Counted from the first letter of the stretch, positions 46,646 to 55,386 are shown. The stretch is 64,000 nt of DNA from an uncultured Anaerolineae bacterium (GCA_937927775.1 CALBEF010000030.1:1-64000), one strand, 5' to 3'. Program-made: numbers and translations. Notes: generated by a model not told the origin, from the letters alone.

Positions 46646-48046
46646 TCAGACAGCGCGCGCTCGGCGCTTCTGCAATTCTGCAAGTGTCTGCTCGTGCCCG
46701 GCTTTGGTGATCGGGAAACGCCACACCAGCCACATGCCGATCAGCAGCACAATCGCCGGCACAGGCCCGATCATCCAGCGAATGGCCAGCAATGCGCTGT
46801 CGGGCTGGACGATGGGCGTTGTGGCATCCGCCGGCGGGGTGATGTAGCCGGCCAGCGCCAGCACCTGGCTGACCAGAAACAAGCCGACGGCCAGCCCCAG
46901 CTTTTGCAGCAGCACGAAGAAGCCGTAGAACGCTCCCTCGCGCCGGCGGCCGGTCTCCAGTTCGTCCAGCTCGATCACATCGGGCAGCATGGCCCACGGC
47001 ACCAGGTACGCTGTCGCCACGCCGACGCCGGCCAGCGCGCCCAGCGCAATGATGATCCAGGCCGGCCAGTCGGGTTGCACCACAAACAGCGCGAACGATA
47101 CCGCGATCCAGAAGCCCATGCCTCGAAAGTACACGCCCTTCTTGCCTGTGCGCCGGCTGACGCGCGTCCAGATGAACAGCCAGATCAGCGCGCTGCCCTG
47201 CACAGCCAGAATCACCAGCGGCGTCAGGTCGGGCTGGCGCAGCCAGTAGGTGAGGTAGTACACCACGATGGTCGAGACGGTTTGCACCACCAGCCACGAA
47301 GCCAGATAGATGCCGGTGACGTAGCGAAAGGCGCGGTTGGCAAAGGTGAAACGCAGCGCCTGGGCAAAGGGCATGGGCGCTTCTTCCTCCGCGGTGTGGC
47401 GCTCGTAGGTGCCCCAGAAGGCGAAGAAGAACGGCACGGTTGCCACGACCGCCCACACCAGCGCCGACACCGCGTAAGCGGTTTGCAGGCCGGCGCTCGG
47501 CTGAATGGCGTTGACGATGATGGGGTGCGCCACAGCCGCGATCAGCCCGCTGCCGATGGAGAACGCAAAGCGATACTGATTCAGGCTGGTGCGTTCGTCG
47601 TAGTCGCGCGTCAGTTCCGCCGTCAAGGCCGTGTAGGGCACATTGACCACGGTGAAGGCCAGATCGAGCGCCAGCGACACCACCAGGTAGTACACAAACC
47701 TGCCGGCGTCGCCCAGTGGCGGCACGAGGAACAACAGAAAGAAGGTCAGGCCAAACGGCACTGCGCCGAACAGAAACCAGGGGCGCCGCCGGCCCCAGCG
47801 CGTATGCACGCGATCGGAGATCATGCCCACCAGCGGGTCATTGATCGAATCCCAGATCTTGTTCAGCAGCAGGATCAGGCCGGCTGCCGCCGGCGGCACA
47901 CGGGCCACGTCGGTCAAAAAGTACAGCAGGAAAAACGACATGATGGCCGTGGCGACAGCCGGACCGACATCGCCGGCGCCAAAGGCCAGTTTGGTCACGA
48001 AGGGAACCTTATCGCTTGCAGGGACAGGGGCTGCTGCTGATTGCAT
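46646..48046 (-). CDS. GPH-family (glycoside-pentoside-hexuronide:cation) MFS transporter
   Basis: LAFGAGDVGPAVATAIMSFFLLYFLTDVARVPPAAAGLILLLNKIWDSINDPLVGMISDRVHTRWGRRRPW. Confidence 0.9.
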   Translation of the reverse strand: MQSAAAPVPASDKVPFVTKLAFGAGDVGPAVATAIMSFFLLYFLTDVARVPPAAAGLILLLNKIWDSINDPLVGMISDRVHTRWGRRRPWFLFGAVPFGLTFFLLFLVPPLGDAGRFVYYLVVSLALDLAFTVVNVPYTALTAELTRDYDERTSLNQYRFAFSIGSGLIAAVAHPIIVNAIQPSAGLQTAYAVSALVWAVVATVPFFFAFWGTYERHTAEEEAPMPFAQALRFTFANRAFRYVTGIYLASWLVVQTVSTIVVYYLTYWLRQPDLTPLVILAVQGSALIWLFIWTRVSRRTGKKGVYFRGMGFWIAVSFALFVVQPDWPAWIIIALGALAGVGVATAYLVPWAMLPDVIELDELETGRRREGAFYGFFVLLQKLGLAVGLFLVSQVLALAGYITPPADATTPIVQPDSALLAIRWMIGPVPAIVLLIGMWLVWRFPITKAGHEQTLAELQKRRARAV

Positions 48047-48097
48047 CGGTGAACCTCCGCCGCACAGTGTATATCACCGGCGCGGAGAGCGGGAGAG

Positions 48098-48155
48098 GGT
48101 GAGGGGGTGACAGGGTGAGGGGGTGACAAGGTGAGGGGGTGAGGGGGTGAGAGCG
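48098..48155. repeat. 8/16-bp periodic array (GGTGAGGGGGTGACAG)
   Basis: ggtgagggggtgacag ggtgagggggtgacaa ggtgagggggtgaggg ggtgagag. Confidence 0.85.
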
Positions 48156-48165
48156 CAAGGGAATT

Positions 48166-48230
48166 GTTCAATCGTCAATCGTCAATCGCTCAATCGTCAA
48201 TCCCTCAATCGCTTAATCGTCAATCGCTAC
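48166..48230. repeat. 7-bp array TCAATCG (about 8 copies, some with 1-nt spacers)
   Basis: tcaatcgtcaatcgtcaatcgctcaatcgtcaatccctcaatcgcttaatcgtcaatcgc. Confidence 0.9.
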
Positions 48231-49603
48231 ACCAGCCGGCGCAACAGGCGCAGCAATTTGTCTGAATAGGGCATATACCGTTGCCGGATATCCAGCCAGA
48301 ATGGCTTCTTCAGCACAGCCTTTGGATGCGTGAAGGTGTCGAAGCTGTAGCGCCCGTGATACTTGCCCATACCGCTGGCGCCCACGCCGCCGAACGGCAG
48401 ATGCGAGTTGGCATAGTGCAGCATCACATCGTTGATGCATACGCCTCCGGACGATGTCTCGCGCAGAATGCGTTCCTGGTTCGCCACGTTTCGAGAGAAG
48501 AAATACAGGGCCAGCGGCCTGGGGCGCGCGTTCAGAAATCGAATGGCATTGTCGAAGGTGTCGTACGTGACGATTGGCAACACCGGCCCGAAGATCTCTT
48601 CCTGCATCAGCGGGCTGTCGAGCGCCGGCGCGTCGATCAGCGTCGGCGCGATGTAGCGGTCTGCGGCATCCGTTTCCCCGCCGTGCGCGATGCTGCCGTG
48701 CGCCAGCAACGCGCGCAGCCGGTTGAAGTGCCGCTCATTGATGATTCGCCCGTAGTCCGGGCTGCGCTGCGGATCGTCGCCAAAAAATTCGCGGATGGCG
48801 GCGCGGGCCAGCGCGATGAACTCATCCCTCATGCGCCGGTCAACCAGCGCGTAGTCCGGCGCGATGCAGATCTGCCCGGCGTTGGTGAACTTGCCCCACA
48901 CGATGCGCCGCGTCGCTGTTTCCAGGTCGACATCGGCGTCAATGACTGCCGGGCTTTTGCCGCCCAGTTCCAGTGTCACCGGCGTCAGGTGCTGTGCGGC
49001 TGCCTGCAGGATCAATTTGCCCACCGCCGCGCCGCCGGTATAGAAGATGTAGTCGAATCGCTGCGCCAGCAGGGCCTGGGCGACCTGTGCATCGCCCTCG
49101 ATCACGGTGACGTGGCCGGGGTCAAATGTGTCGGCGATCAGCCGCGCCAGCAGGCTTGATGTAGCCGGGGCCAGCTCAGAAGGTTTGAGCACCGCGCAGT
49201 TGCCGGCGGCGATCGCGCCGATGAGCGGGGCGACGATTAACAGGAAGGGGAAATTCCACGGCCCGATGATGAGCGCCGTCCCATACGGCTCCGGGTAGAC
49301 CCAGGCCGACCCCGGCAATTGAACCCAGTGCGCCGGCACGCGCCGGGGTCTGGCCCAGCCTTTCAAGCGCCTGCAAATGTGCTTCAAGTCCTCGAGCGCC
49401 ACGCCAACCTCGGTCGCAAACCCTTCCACGTCGGATTTGCGCAGGTCGGCCTGCAACGCCGCAAGAATGGCGCGCTCGTTGCCGCGCATGGCGCGCTCCA
49501 AAGCGCGCAGTTGCCGGAGCCGGAATTCGACCGGGCGGGTGTGGCCGGCGTCATAGAACGCGCGCTGGCGATCCAGAATTGCGGTGATGTTCGTGTCAGC
49601 CAT
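48227..49603 (-). CDS. Aldehyde dehydrogenase
   Basis: IIGPWNFPFLLIVAPLIGAIAAGNCAVLKPSELAP; VTLELGGKSPAVIDADVDLE; FTNAGQICIAPDYALV; LPFGGVGASGMGKYHGRYSFDTFTH. Confidence 0.93.
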   Translation of the reverse strand: MADTNITAILDRQRAFYDAGHTRPVEFRLRQLRALERAMRGNERAILAALQADLRKSDVEGFATEVGVALEDLKHICRRLKGWARPRRVPAHWVQLPGSAWVYPEPYGTALIIGPWNFPFLLIVAPLIGAIAAGNCAVLKPSELAPATSSLLARLIADTFDPGHVTVIEGDAQVAQALLAQRFDYIFYTGGAAVGKLILQAAAQHLTPVTLELGGKSPAVIDADVDLETATRRIVWGKFTNAGQICIAPDYALVDRRMRDEFIALARAAIREFFGDDPQRSPDYGRIINERHFNRLRALLAHGSIAHGGETDAADRYIAPTLIDAPALDSPLMQEEIFGPVLPIVTYDTFDNAIRFLNARPRPLALYFFSRNVANQERILRETSSGGVCINDVMLHYANSHLPFGGVGASGMGKYHGRYSFDTFTHPKAVLKKPFWLDIRQRYMPYSDKLLRLLRRLV

Positions 49604-49627
49604 GCGCCGGATTCTAACGGCCTGTTG

Positions 49628-49658
49628 CCCTCCCGCAGGTTCCGAACCTGCGGGAGGG
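49628..49658. repeat. Dispersed palindrome copy C (15-bp arms)
   Basis: CCCTCCCGCAGGTTC-c-GAACCTGCGGGAGGG. Confidence 0.92.
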
Positions 49659-49664
49659 GGGCGT

Positions 49665-49705
49665 AAAAGCGCCGGCCCTGAAGTCGCAACATCTTCAGGG
49701 CCGGC
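49665..49705 (-). terminator. Intrinsic terminator of tRNA-Arg
   Basis: GCCGGCCCTGAAG / CTTCAGGGCCGGC 13-bp perfect stem followed on minus strand by GCTTTTACG. Confidence 0.75.
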
Positions 49706-49711
49706 ATCGAG

Positions 49712-49785
49712 TACCCCCGGCAGGACTCGAACCCACAACACCCGCCTTAGGACGGCGGTGTTCTATCCGATTGACCTACGGGGGC
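49712..49785 (-). tRNA. tRNA-Arg (CCT)
   Basis: GCCCCCG TA GGTC..GAAC A CCGCC-GTCCTAA-GGCGG GTGTT GTGGG-TTCGAGT-CCTGC CGGGGGT A. Confidence 0.93.
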
Positions 49786-50042
49786 GATTCGCCTGTCCTG
49801 ATTGTAACTGATCGCGCCAGGGCCGCCGCCAGCGCCTGCCCGTCAATCGGCGCTGCCAGGGTCGGCCCGCCCTCGATCTCGATCACCGGAATCTTGTCCC
49901 AATATCTGCGCAGGGCGGCGCGGTCTTCGTCGATGTTGACGCGCGCAATCTCCGCGTTGTGCGCGGCCGCCAGTTGTGTCAGCGGCTCCTCGATCTCCTC
50001 GCACAGCCCGCAGCCGGGCCGGTAGTAAAACGTGATGCGCAT
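49776..50042 (-). CDS. Glutaredoxin-like (thioredoxin-fold) protein
   Basis: MRITFYYRPGCGLCEEIEEPLTQLAAAHNAEIARVNIDEDRAALRRYWDKIPVIEIEGG. Confidence 0.82.
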   Translation of the reverse strand: MRITFYYRPGCGLCEEIEEPLTQLAAAHNAEIARVNIDEDRAALRRYWDKIPVIEIEGGPTLAAPIDGQALAAALARSVTIRTGESPP

Positions 50043-50053
50043 GACTCGTTTGC

Positions 50054-52489
50054 CTATAGCGCCTCGATCGCCGGCTGCCACGCCAGCGCAACCAGGTCCA
50101 CAAAGATGTCGCTCTTGCGCGGCGACACCGGCGTCTGCGTCACATCATCCAATGCCGCCAGCCAGCGACTGTTGACCGTCTCCAGCGCCAGCTTATATTC
50201 AGCCCCAATGCGCTCCAGGTCGGCGGTCAATTTGGCGATCACGTCCTCCGACTCTTTCACTTCTTCCTCGGCCGCCAAAGTGGCCCGCCTTTTCCAGGCG
50301 CCCCATGACACAGCCCGCCCGGTGCTGCGCTTGTTCCGGCCGATCACAAAGTTGAACACCGACTCGACATTGGTCAGCAGCTCCTCGCGTTTGCGCGCGT
50401 CCAGCTCGGTGCGATCCATGCTCAGTTCGCGCTGCTCGCGGGCCAGACGATCCTGAAGCGTCGCGATGCGCCGCTCGAACTGGTTGTGCACTTTGGTTGC
50501 GTCGGCGTCGCGCTTTGTTCTGGCTGCGCTCTCGCAGCGTTGGCGGAAAGCGCGCTGGTCTTCATCCGGCCGGCCATACATTCGCAGCGCGCGATTGAAC
50601 CACACATGGATCACGGCGTTCCGGTAGATGTGCTCGATCAGGGCCCGCTCGGCCTGTTTCATCCAGCGGCTGGTCAGGCCGGGCGGCAGCGCCCCGAATT
50701 TCGCTCCGGGCACAGGCGCGCGCGCCAGGGCGTTGACATCAAAGCCAGACACGGTTTGCGCCTGCGTGAAATCGGGCGTTGGCGTCAACTGGCGCAACGG
50801 CAACAGGTAGGTGTAACGTTGATTGCTGGTGACGCCGCTGGCGCGATCGGCGAAGCGCACGCTGGCGCTTGCCAGCAGAAAAGGCTGATAGACAGCGCCT
50901 GTGGTTTGCCCGGCGCCGGCCGGCAAAAACACTTCGCGCACATCGGGCGGCAGGGCCGGCCGGCCTGTGGTTGTTGAGCGCGCCTCGCCCATCTCTGGCG
51001 CCACCTGACGTGCGGCGATCTCATGCGCAACGGCGCCGGCAGCGAGGCCGGAAGGCGCATGTTCCGGCGCAGCGCCGGTTGGCCTGAGCTGGCGCAGTTG
51101 CTCGCGCGTCAACGGCCCGCGCAGGAAACTCATCGCCCAGCGCGTGCGCAGAAAGCGCGGCTCGCCGCTGGCGGTCTGTACCAGAAAGGTGCGCGGCGGC
51201 AACACGCGCAGCGGCCCTTCGAACGTCTCGCGGTCGAAACCGATGCCGGCGGTCTCCAGACCTTCCAGCGCGCGCGCCCGATCGCGTTCGGTGCGCAGCC
51301 GGCCGATGAACCACGTCCCAATGTTGGACAGCGCCTTGTAATCCAGGTCGGCCGGGTTCTGCGTGGCCATGAACACGCCCAGCCCCGCCGCGCGGCCCTG
51401 CTTCACCAGCGTCATCAGCGGCGTTTTGGTGGGCGGGTTGCGCGAGGGCGGCAGGTAGCCGAACACCTCGTCGAAATACACCAGACAGCGCAGCGTCGAT
51501 GTGCCGGTGTGCGAGCGCATCCACAGAACCAGTTGGGAAAGCAGCAGTGTCACAAAGAACTGGCGCTCGGCGTCGCCCAGGTGCGCCAGATAGAACACAT
51601 TGGCCGGCGTCTTGCCGGCCGGGTTGAGGCTGCCCGGCTCGCGCGCCGGCTTCACCAGATTGGAAATGTCGAGCGGCGGGCCGGATTGCCAGGCTGCGAA
51701 CGAAGGAGATGCGACCAGCGCGTTCAGCGCCATCGCCAGCTTGAAGCGATCGGCCCGGGGATAGAACACATCCATGTCGAACACGCCGATCTTGCTGACG
51801 GGCGGCTCCTGGATCATGCGAATGAGCAGCGCCATGTCGACCGGCTGGCCGGCTCGCCAGGCAGCCTCGAAAAGCGTAGCCAGCAGAATGTGCTCGCGGC
51901 TTTTCATCGGGTCGGCCTGAATGCCGGCCAGATCGAGCACCGCCGAGCAGATCTGCGCGATGCGCTCGCGCAGCATCTCCGCGCCGCTGGCCCACGGAAT
52001 GCCGGCCGGCGGGTTCAAACCCTGCAACAGGTTGACGGCCATGCCGGCGTCGCTGCCGGGCGTGAAGATGCGCACACTGGCGCGGTCGCGCAATGCCTGC
52101 GCGCGCTCCGGCCCGATCCCCGACTCCGCCAGGCCCTCGCGCCATTTGCGCGCAGTGTGGGCCGCCAGTTCATCCAGCGTGACCTGGCTGTGCGCGGCTT
52201 CGTCCTCCGTCAGCCACGGCTTAAAGTCGGATGGCGCCAGGGCGGGGAAGGTGAGCGCCAGATTGGTGATGTCGCCTTTGGGGTCGATGATGATGAGCGG
52301 GATGCCCTGCAGGAGCAGTTCTTCCAGCACACTGATGCCCAGGCCGGTCTTGCCGGTGCCGGTCATGCCCAGGCACACCGCGTGCGTAATGAGATCCCGT
52401 AATGTGATCGTGAACGGCGCGTCGGTCGTTTGTTGGCTCGATGGGAAGAACTCCCGGCCCAGATAGAGTTTTCCAGGTTGGTCGATCAT
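50054..52489 (-). CDS. HerA/VirB4-like P-loop ATPase with C-terminal coiled coil
   Basis: CLGMTGTGKTGLGISVLEELLLQGIPLIIIDPKGDITNLAL; LRCLVYFDEVFGYLPPSRNPPTKTPLMTLVKQGRAAGLGVFMATQNPADLDYKALSNIGTWFIGRL. Confidence 0.85.
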   Translation of the reverse strand: MIDQPGKLYLGREFFPSSQQTTDAPFTITLRDLITHAVCLGMTGTGKTGLGISVLEELLLQGIPLIIIDPKGDITNLALTFPALAPSDFKPWLTEDEAAHSQVTLDELAAHTARKWREGLAESGIGPERAQALRDRASVRIFTPGSDAGMAVNLLQGLNPPAGIPWASGAEMLRERIAQICSAVLDLAGIQADPMKSREHILLATLFEAAWRAGQPVDMALLIRMIQEPPVSKIGVFDMDVFYPRADRFKLAMALNALVASPSFAAWQSGPPLDISNLVKPAREPGSLNPAGKTPANVFYLAHLGDAERQFFVTLLLSQLVLWMRSHTGTSTLRCLVYFDEVFGYLPPSRNPPTKTPLMTLVKQGRAAGLGVFMATQNPADLDYKALSNIGTWFIGRLRTERDRARALEGLETAGIGFDRETFEGPLRVLPPRTFLVQTASGEPRFLRTRWAMSFLRGPLTREQLRQLRPTGAAPEHAPSGLAAGAVAHEIAARQVAPEMGEARSTTTGRPALPPDVREVFLPAGAGQTTGAVYQPFLLASASVRFADRASGVTSNQRYTYLLPLRQLTPTPDFTQAQTVSGFDVNALARAPVPGAKFGALPPGLTSRWMKQAERALIEHIYRNAVIHVWFNRALRMYGRPDEDQRAFRQRCESAARTKRDADATKVHNQFERRIATLQDRLAREQRELSMDRTELDARKREELLTNVESVFNFVIGRNKRSTGRAVSWGAWKRRATLAAEEEVKESEDVIAKLTADLERIGAEYKLALETVNSRWLAALDDVTQTPVSPRKSDIFVDLVALAWQPAIEAL

Positions 52490-52608
52490 GACAGGTTTTT
52501 CGGCGTCAGCGTTGGGGTGTAAGCGACTGGCGCACGGCTTGAACACTTCACGCGCCGATGCGCATTTGCACAAATGTTCCAACTTCAGAGGATGATAACA
52601 TGCCGCAG

Positions 52609-53361
52609 TCAGACCTGCCGCGCCAGATCGCCAAATCGGGCCGCCACTTCGCCCTGGCCGGTTGCAACGATCAGGCTGCCGTCCTCTTCGACGCGAATGG
52701 CGCGGCCGCAAACGACACCCTGGTCGGCCTCGATCTCGACCTGCTTGCCCAGTGTCTCGACGTGGCGGGCGTACTCGCCGGCCGGGCTGCGCTGCCCGCG
52801 CGCCAGTTCGTTCTGCCGCTCGCCGACGCGCCGCAGGAGTGACGCCAGGATGCGCTCGCGGTCGAGCGGAATGCCGAATTCGCGCCACAGGCTGGTGGCG
52901 CGCTGTTGCACCTCGGCCGGCGCGTCGTCAAAGCGCGTGTTGACATTCAGGCCGATGCCCAGCACCGCATAATCGAAGCGTTCGCCGGTGATGGATGACT
53001 CCACCAGAATGCCGCACACTTTGCGCCCATTCAGAAGCACATCGTTGAACCACTTGATGGCGGCGGAGAACGGTGTCGCAGTTGCGGCATCTCTCAGATC
53101 TTCGAGGGTGTCAATGACGGCAAGCGCCGCCGACATGGTGATCCAGCCGGCCTGCGCGGGCGCCAGGCGCGGGCGCAGCACCAGCGACAGATACAACGAC
53201 TGGCCGGGCGGCGAATACCACCCGTGGCCGGCGCGCCCCCGCCCGGCAGTTTGCGCGTCGGCCAGAACGACCGTCCCCTCCGGCGCGCCGCGCTCGGCGA
53301 GTTGGCGCGCCACGTCCATCGTCGAGGTAACGACGGTGTGCCGCGTGATGTGGAACTGCAT
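52609..53361 (-). CDS. birA: Biotin-[acetyl-CoA-carboxylase] ligase
   Basis: VLADAQTAGRGRAGHGWYSPPGQSLYLSLVLRP; IKWFNDVLLNGRKVCGILVES; VLGIGLNVN. Confidence 0.92.
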   Translation of the reverse strand: MQFHITRHTVVTSTMDVARQLAERGAPEGTVVLADAQTAGRGRAGHGWYSPPGQSLYLSLVLRPRLAPAQAGWITMSAALAVIDTLEDLRDAATATPFSAAIKWFNDVLLNGRKVCGILVESSITGERFDYAVLGIGLNVNTRFDDAPAEVQQRATSLWREFGIPLDRERILASLLRRVGERQNELARGQRSPAGEYARHVETLGKQVEIEADQGVVCGRAIRVEEDGSLIVATGQGEVAARFGDLARQV

Positions 53362-53391
53362 GGTTCGCGCCTGCGGGAGAATCAGTCCCGC

Positions 53392-55386
53392 TTACCCTTC
53401 CGCAATCTCCACATACTCTTCGCGCACGAGCGCGTCGTCGGGAACGCCAAAATAGTCGAGCAGTTTTCCGATGATGTCTGCCTTGCGCGCAGCGTCTCTG
53501 GGGCTCCAGGTGCGGCTCTTGATCTCGAGGAAATAGCCGTTGCGCTTTGGCTCGATCATCTGATCGATGTTGATGAAGAGGTTCTCGTCCTCGAAGATGA
53601 CCTCCCAGCGCAGGCGGTCCTTCTCGATGGTGACTTCGCGCGACGGCTGGAAGTATTCACGGTAGAAGCGCAGGCTGCGATCGGCCGGCGCGATGAAGCG
53701 CGAGCGCGACATGAGCACAGAATGCGCGAACTCGCGCTCCTTCTGCGGGCCGATCAGCGTCAGCCGGTAGCGGCTGCTGACGGTGTGCCCATGCTCGTCC
53801 ACCCCGTCATCCTCTCGATAGCGCAGGCGCGACTCCTCGTTATCGAAGAAGAAGTAGGTGTCGTACTGGCGGTAGTGCACATGCCGGACGACGGCGAGCG
53901 GGCTGTTGTCTCCTGCGCCCTGGATTGCGGCAATGACGGGTTGCGCGTCGTCGAGATGGGCCTTGACCTGGATCTCGAACGACTCTTCCTGTTGCACGCC
54001 GCCGATGGCGGCCAGCTTGCTCAGCACGTCGCCTTCGCGTTCGATAAGGAAGACATCGATCTGTTTTGCCAGCGCGTTGGCGCGCCGGCGAATGTCCTCC
54101 TCGTCCAACGTGAGCAACACGCGATTGCGCATCAGCGGCCGGCCATTCACCCACACATCGCGCACATCGGTCGATTTGCCGGCGTACACGATCTGCGTGT
54201 AGACGCTGGCCGGGTCGTGTGACAGGCAAGCGTACTGCGGCGTGTTGTGCAGTCTGTCGAGTTCCAGCACAATCACGTCGGCGCGCTTGCCCGGCGTCAG
54301 CGAGCCGGTGATGTCGCCGATGTGCAGCGCGCGCGCGCCTTCGATGGTGGCCATAGCCAGCGCCGCGCGCGCCGGCACGGTGACGGGGTCGCGCGTGCTG
54401 CCTTTCGCCAACAGCGCCGCCAGCCGCATCTCCTCGAAGTGATCCAGGTCGTTGTTGCTGGCCGGGCCGTCGGTGCCGATGCCAACGTGCAGGCCGGCTG
54501 CCAGCATCTGGGTGACGTTGGCGATGCCGCTGGCCAGCTTGAGGTTGGCGGTCGGGTTGTGCGCCACAGTGGCGCCGGCGCGCTTGAGGGTGCGCATTTC
54601 GCCCTGGTCGATGGCGGTGCAGTGGGCGGCGATCACTTTGGCCTCCAGCACGCCGTGTTTTTTCACCCATGCCACCACCGGCATGCCGTTCTCGCGCCGG
54701 CAGTCCTCCACTTCCTGATAGGTCTCGCTGATGTGAATGTGCAGCGGCACGTCGTACTTCACGGCTATCTCGGCGCAGCGCCGCATGAGCGCCCCGCTGC
54801 ACGTGTAGGGCGCGTGCGGCGCAACCACCGGCACGATCAGCGGATGCCCTTTCCATTTCTGGATCAGCGCCTCGCACGCTTCGAGGCTGTCTTCGTATGA
54901 CGCCGCGTCGGGCGTCGGGTACTGCATGATGGTCTGCGAGCACAGCGCGCGCATGCCGGCGTCGGCGATGGTCTGGGCGATGGTGTCCTCGAAGTAGTAC
55001 ATGTCGTTGACGCATGTGACGCCGCTGCGGATCATCTCTGCGCAGGCCAGTTGCGCGCCGAGCGCGACGAATTCCGGCGAGACGAAATGGCGCTCGACCG
55101 GCAGCATGTAGCCATACAGCCACACATCGAGCCGGCGGTCGTCGGCCAGTCCGCGCAGCAACGTCATCGGCACGTGCGTGTGCGCATTGATGAGGCCGGG
55201 CATGATGACGCAGCCGGCGCAATCGACGACCTCGCTCGCCTGATAGCGCGCGCAGATCTCGGCGGACGGGCCGGCGGCGACGATGGCGTCGCCTGCGATG
55301 GCGACAGCGCCGGCGGGGCACAGCGAGAAGCTGTCGTCCATCGTCACCACAATGCCGTTGGTGAGGAGAGTGTCTACCTGCTGCAT
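53392..55386 (-). CDS. MTA/SAH-deaminase-like amidohydrolase fused to a C-terminal CYTH-like domain
   Basis: Amidohydrolase: GCVIMPGLINAHTHVPMTLLRGLADDRRLDVWLYGYMLPVE, VAPHAPYTCS, IHISET, AAHC, GTDGPASNNDLD; C-term: SFEIQVKAHLDD..YDTYFFF..SRLRYRED..EVTIEKDRLRWEVIFEDENLFINIDQMIEPKRNGYFLEIKSRTW. Confidence 0.88.
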   Translation of the reverse strand: MQQVDTLLTNGIVVTMDDSFSLCPAGAVAIAGDAIVAAGPSAEICARYQASEVVDCAGCVIMPGLINAHTHVPMTLLRGLADDRRLDVWLYGYMLPVERHFVSPEFVALGAQLACAEMIRSGVTCVNDMYYFEDTIAQTIADAGMRALCSQTIMQYPTPDAASYEDSLEACEALIQKWKGHPLIVPVVAPHAPYTCSGALMRRCAEIAVKYDVPLHIHISETYQEVEDCRRENGMPVVAWVKKHGVLEAKVIAAHCTAIDQGEMRTLKRAGATVAHNPTANLKLASGIANVTQMLAAGLHVGIGTDGPASNNDLDHFEEMRLAALLAKGSTRDPVTVPARAALAMATIEGARALHIGDITGSLTPGKRADVIVLELDRLHNTPQYACLSHDPASVYTQIVYAGKSTDVRDVWVNGRPLMRNRVLLTLDEEDIRRRANALAKQIDVFLIEREGDVLSKLAAIGGVQQEESFEIQVKAHLDDAQPVIAAIQGAGDNSPLAVVRHVHYRQYDTYFFFDNEESRLRYREDDGVDEHGHTVSSRYRLTLIGPQKEREFAHSVLMSRSRFIAPADRSLRFYREYFQPSREVTIEKDRLRWEVIFEDENLFINIDQMIEPKRNGYFLEIKSRTWSPRDAARKADIIGKLLDYFGVPDDALVREEYVEIAEG

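Noticed and set aside
46694-48040. 448-aa plus-strand ORF antisense to the GPH transporter
   Set aside because: Shadow ORF (His/Gln/Arg-rich); the opposite strand has unmistakable GPH transporter sequence.
50054-52489. HerA-like ATPase as part of an anti-phage system (HerA-Sir2 / HerA-DUF)
   Set aside because: No nuclease or Sir2 neighbour; flanked by housekeeping genes. Kept only as an ATPase of unknown role.
53840-55321. 493-aa minus-strand ORF in another frame of the amidohydrolase-CYTH gene
   Set aside because: Arg-rich frame-shifted reading of the true CDS, no domain signal.
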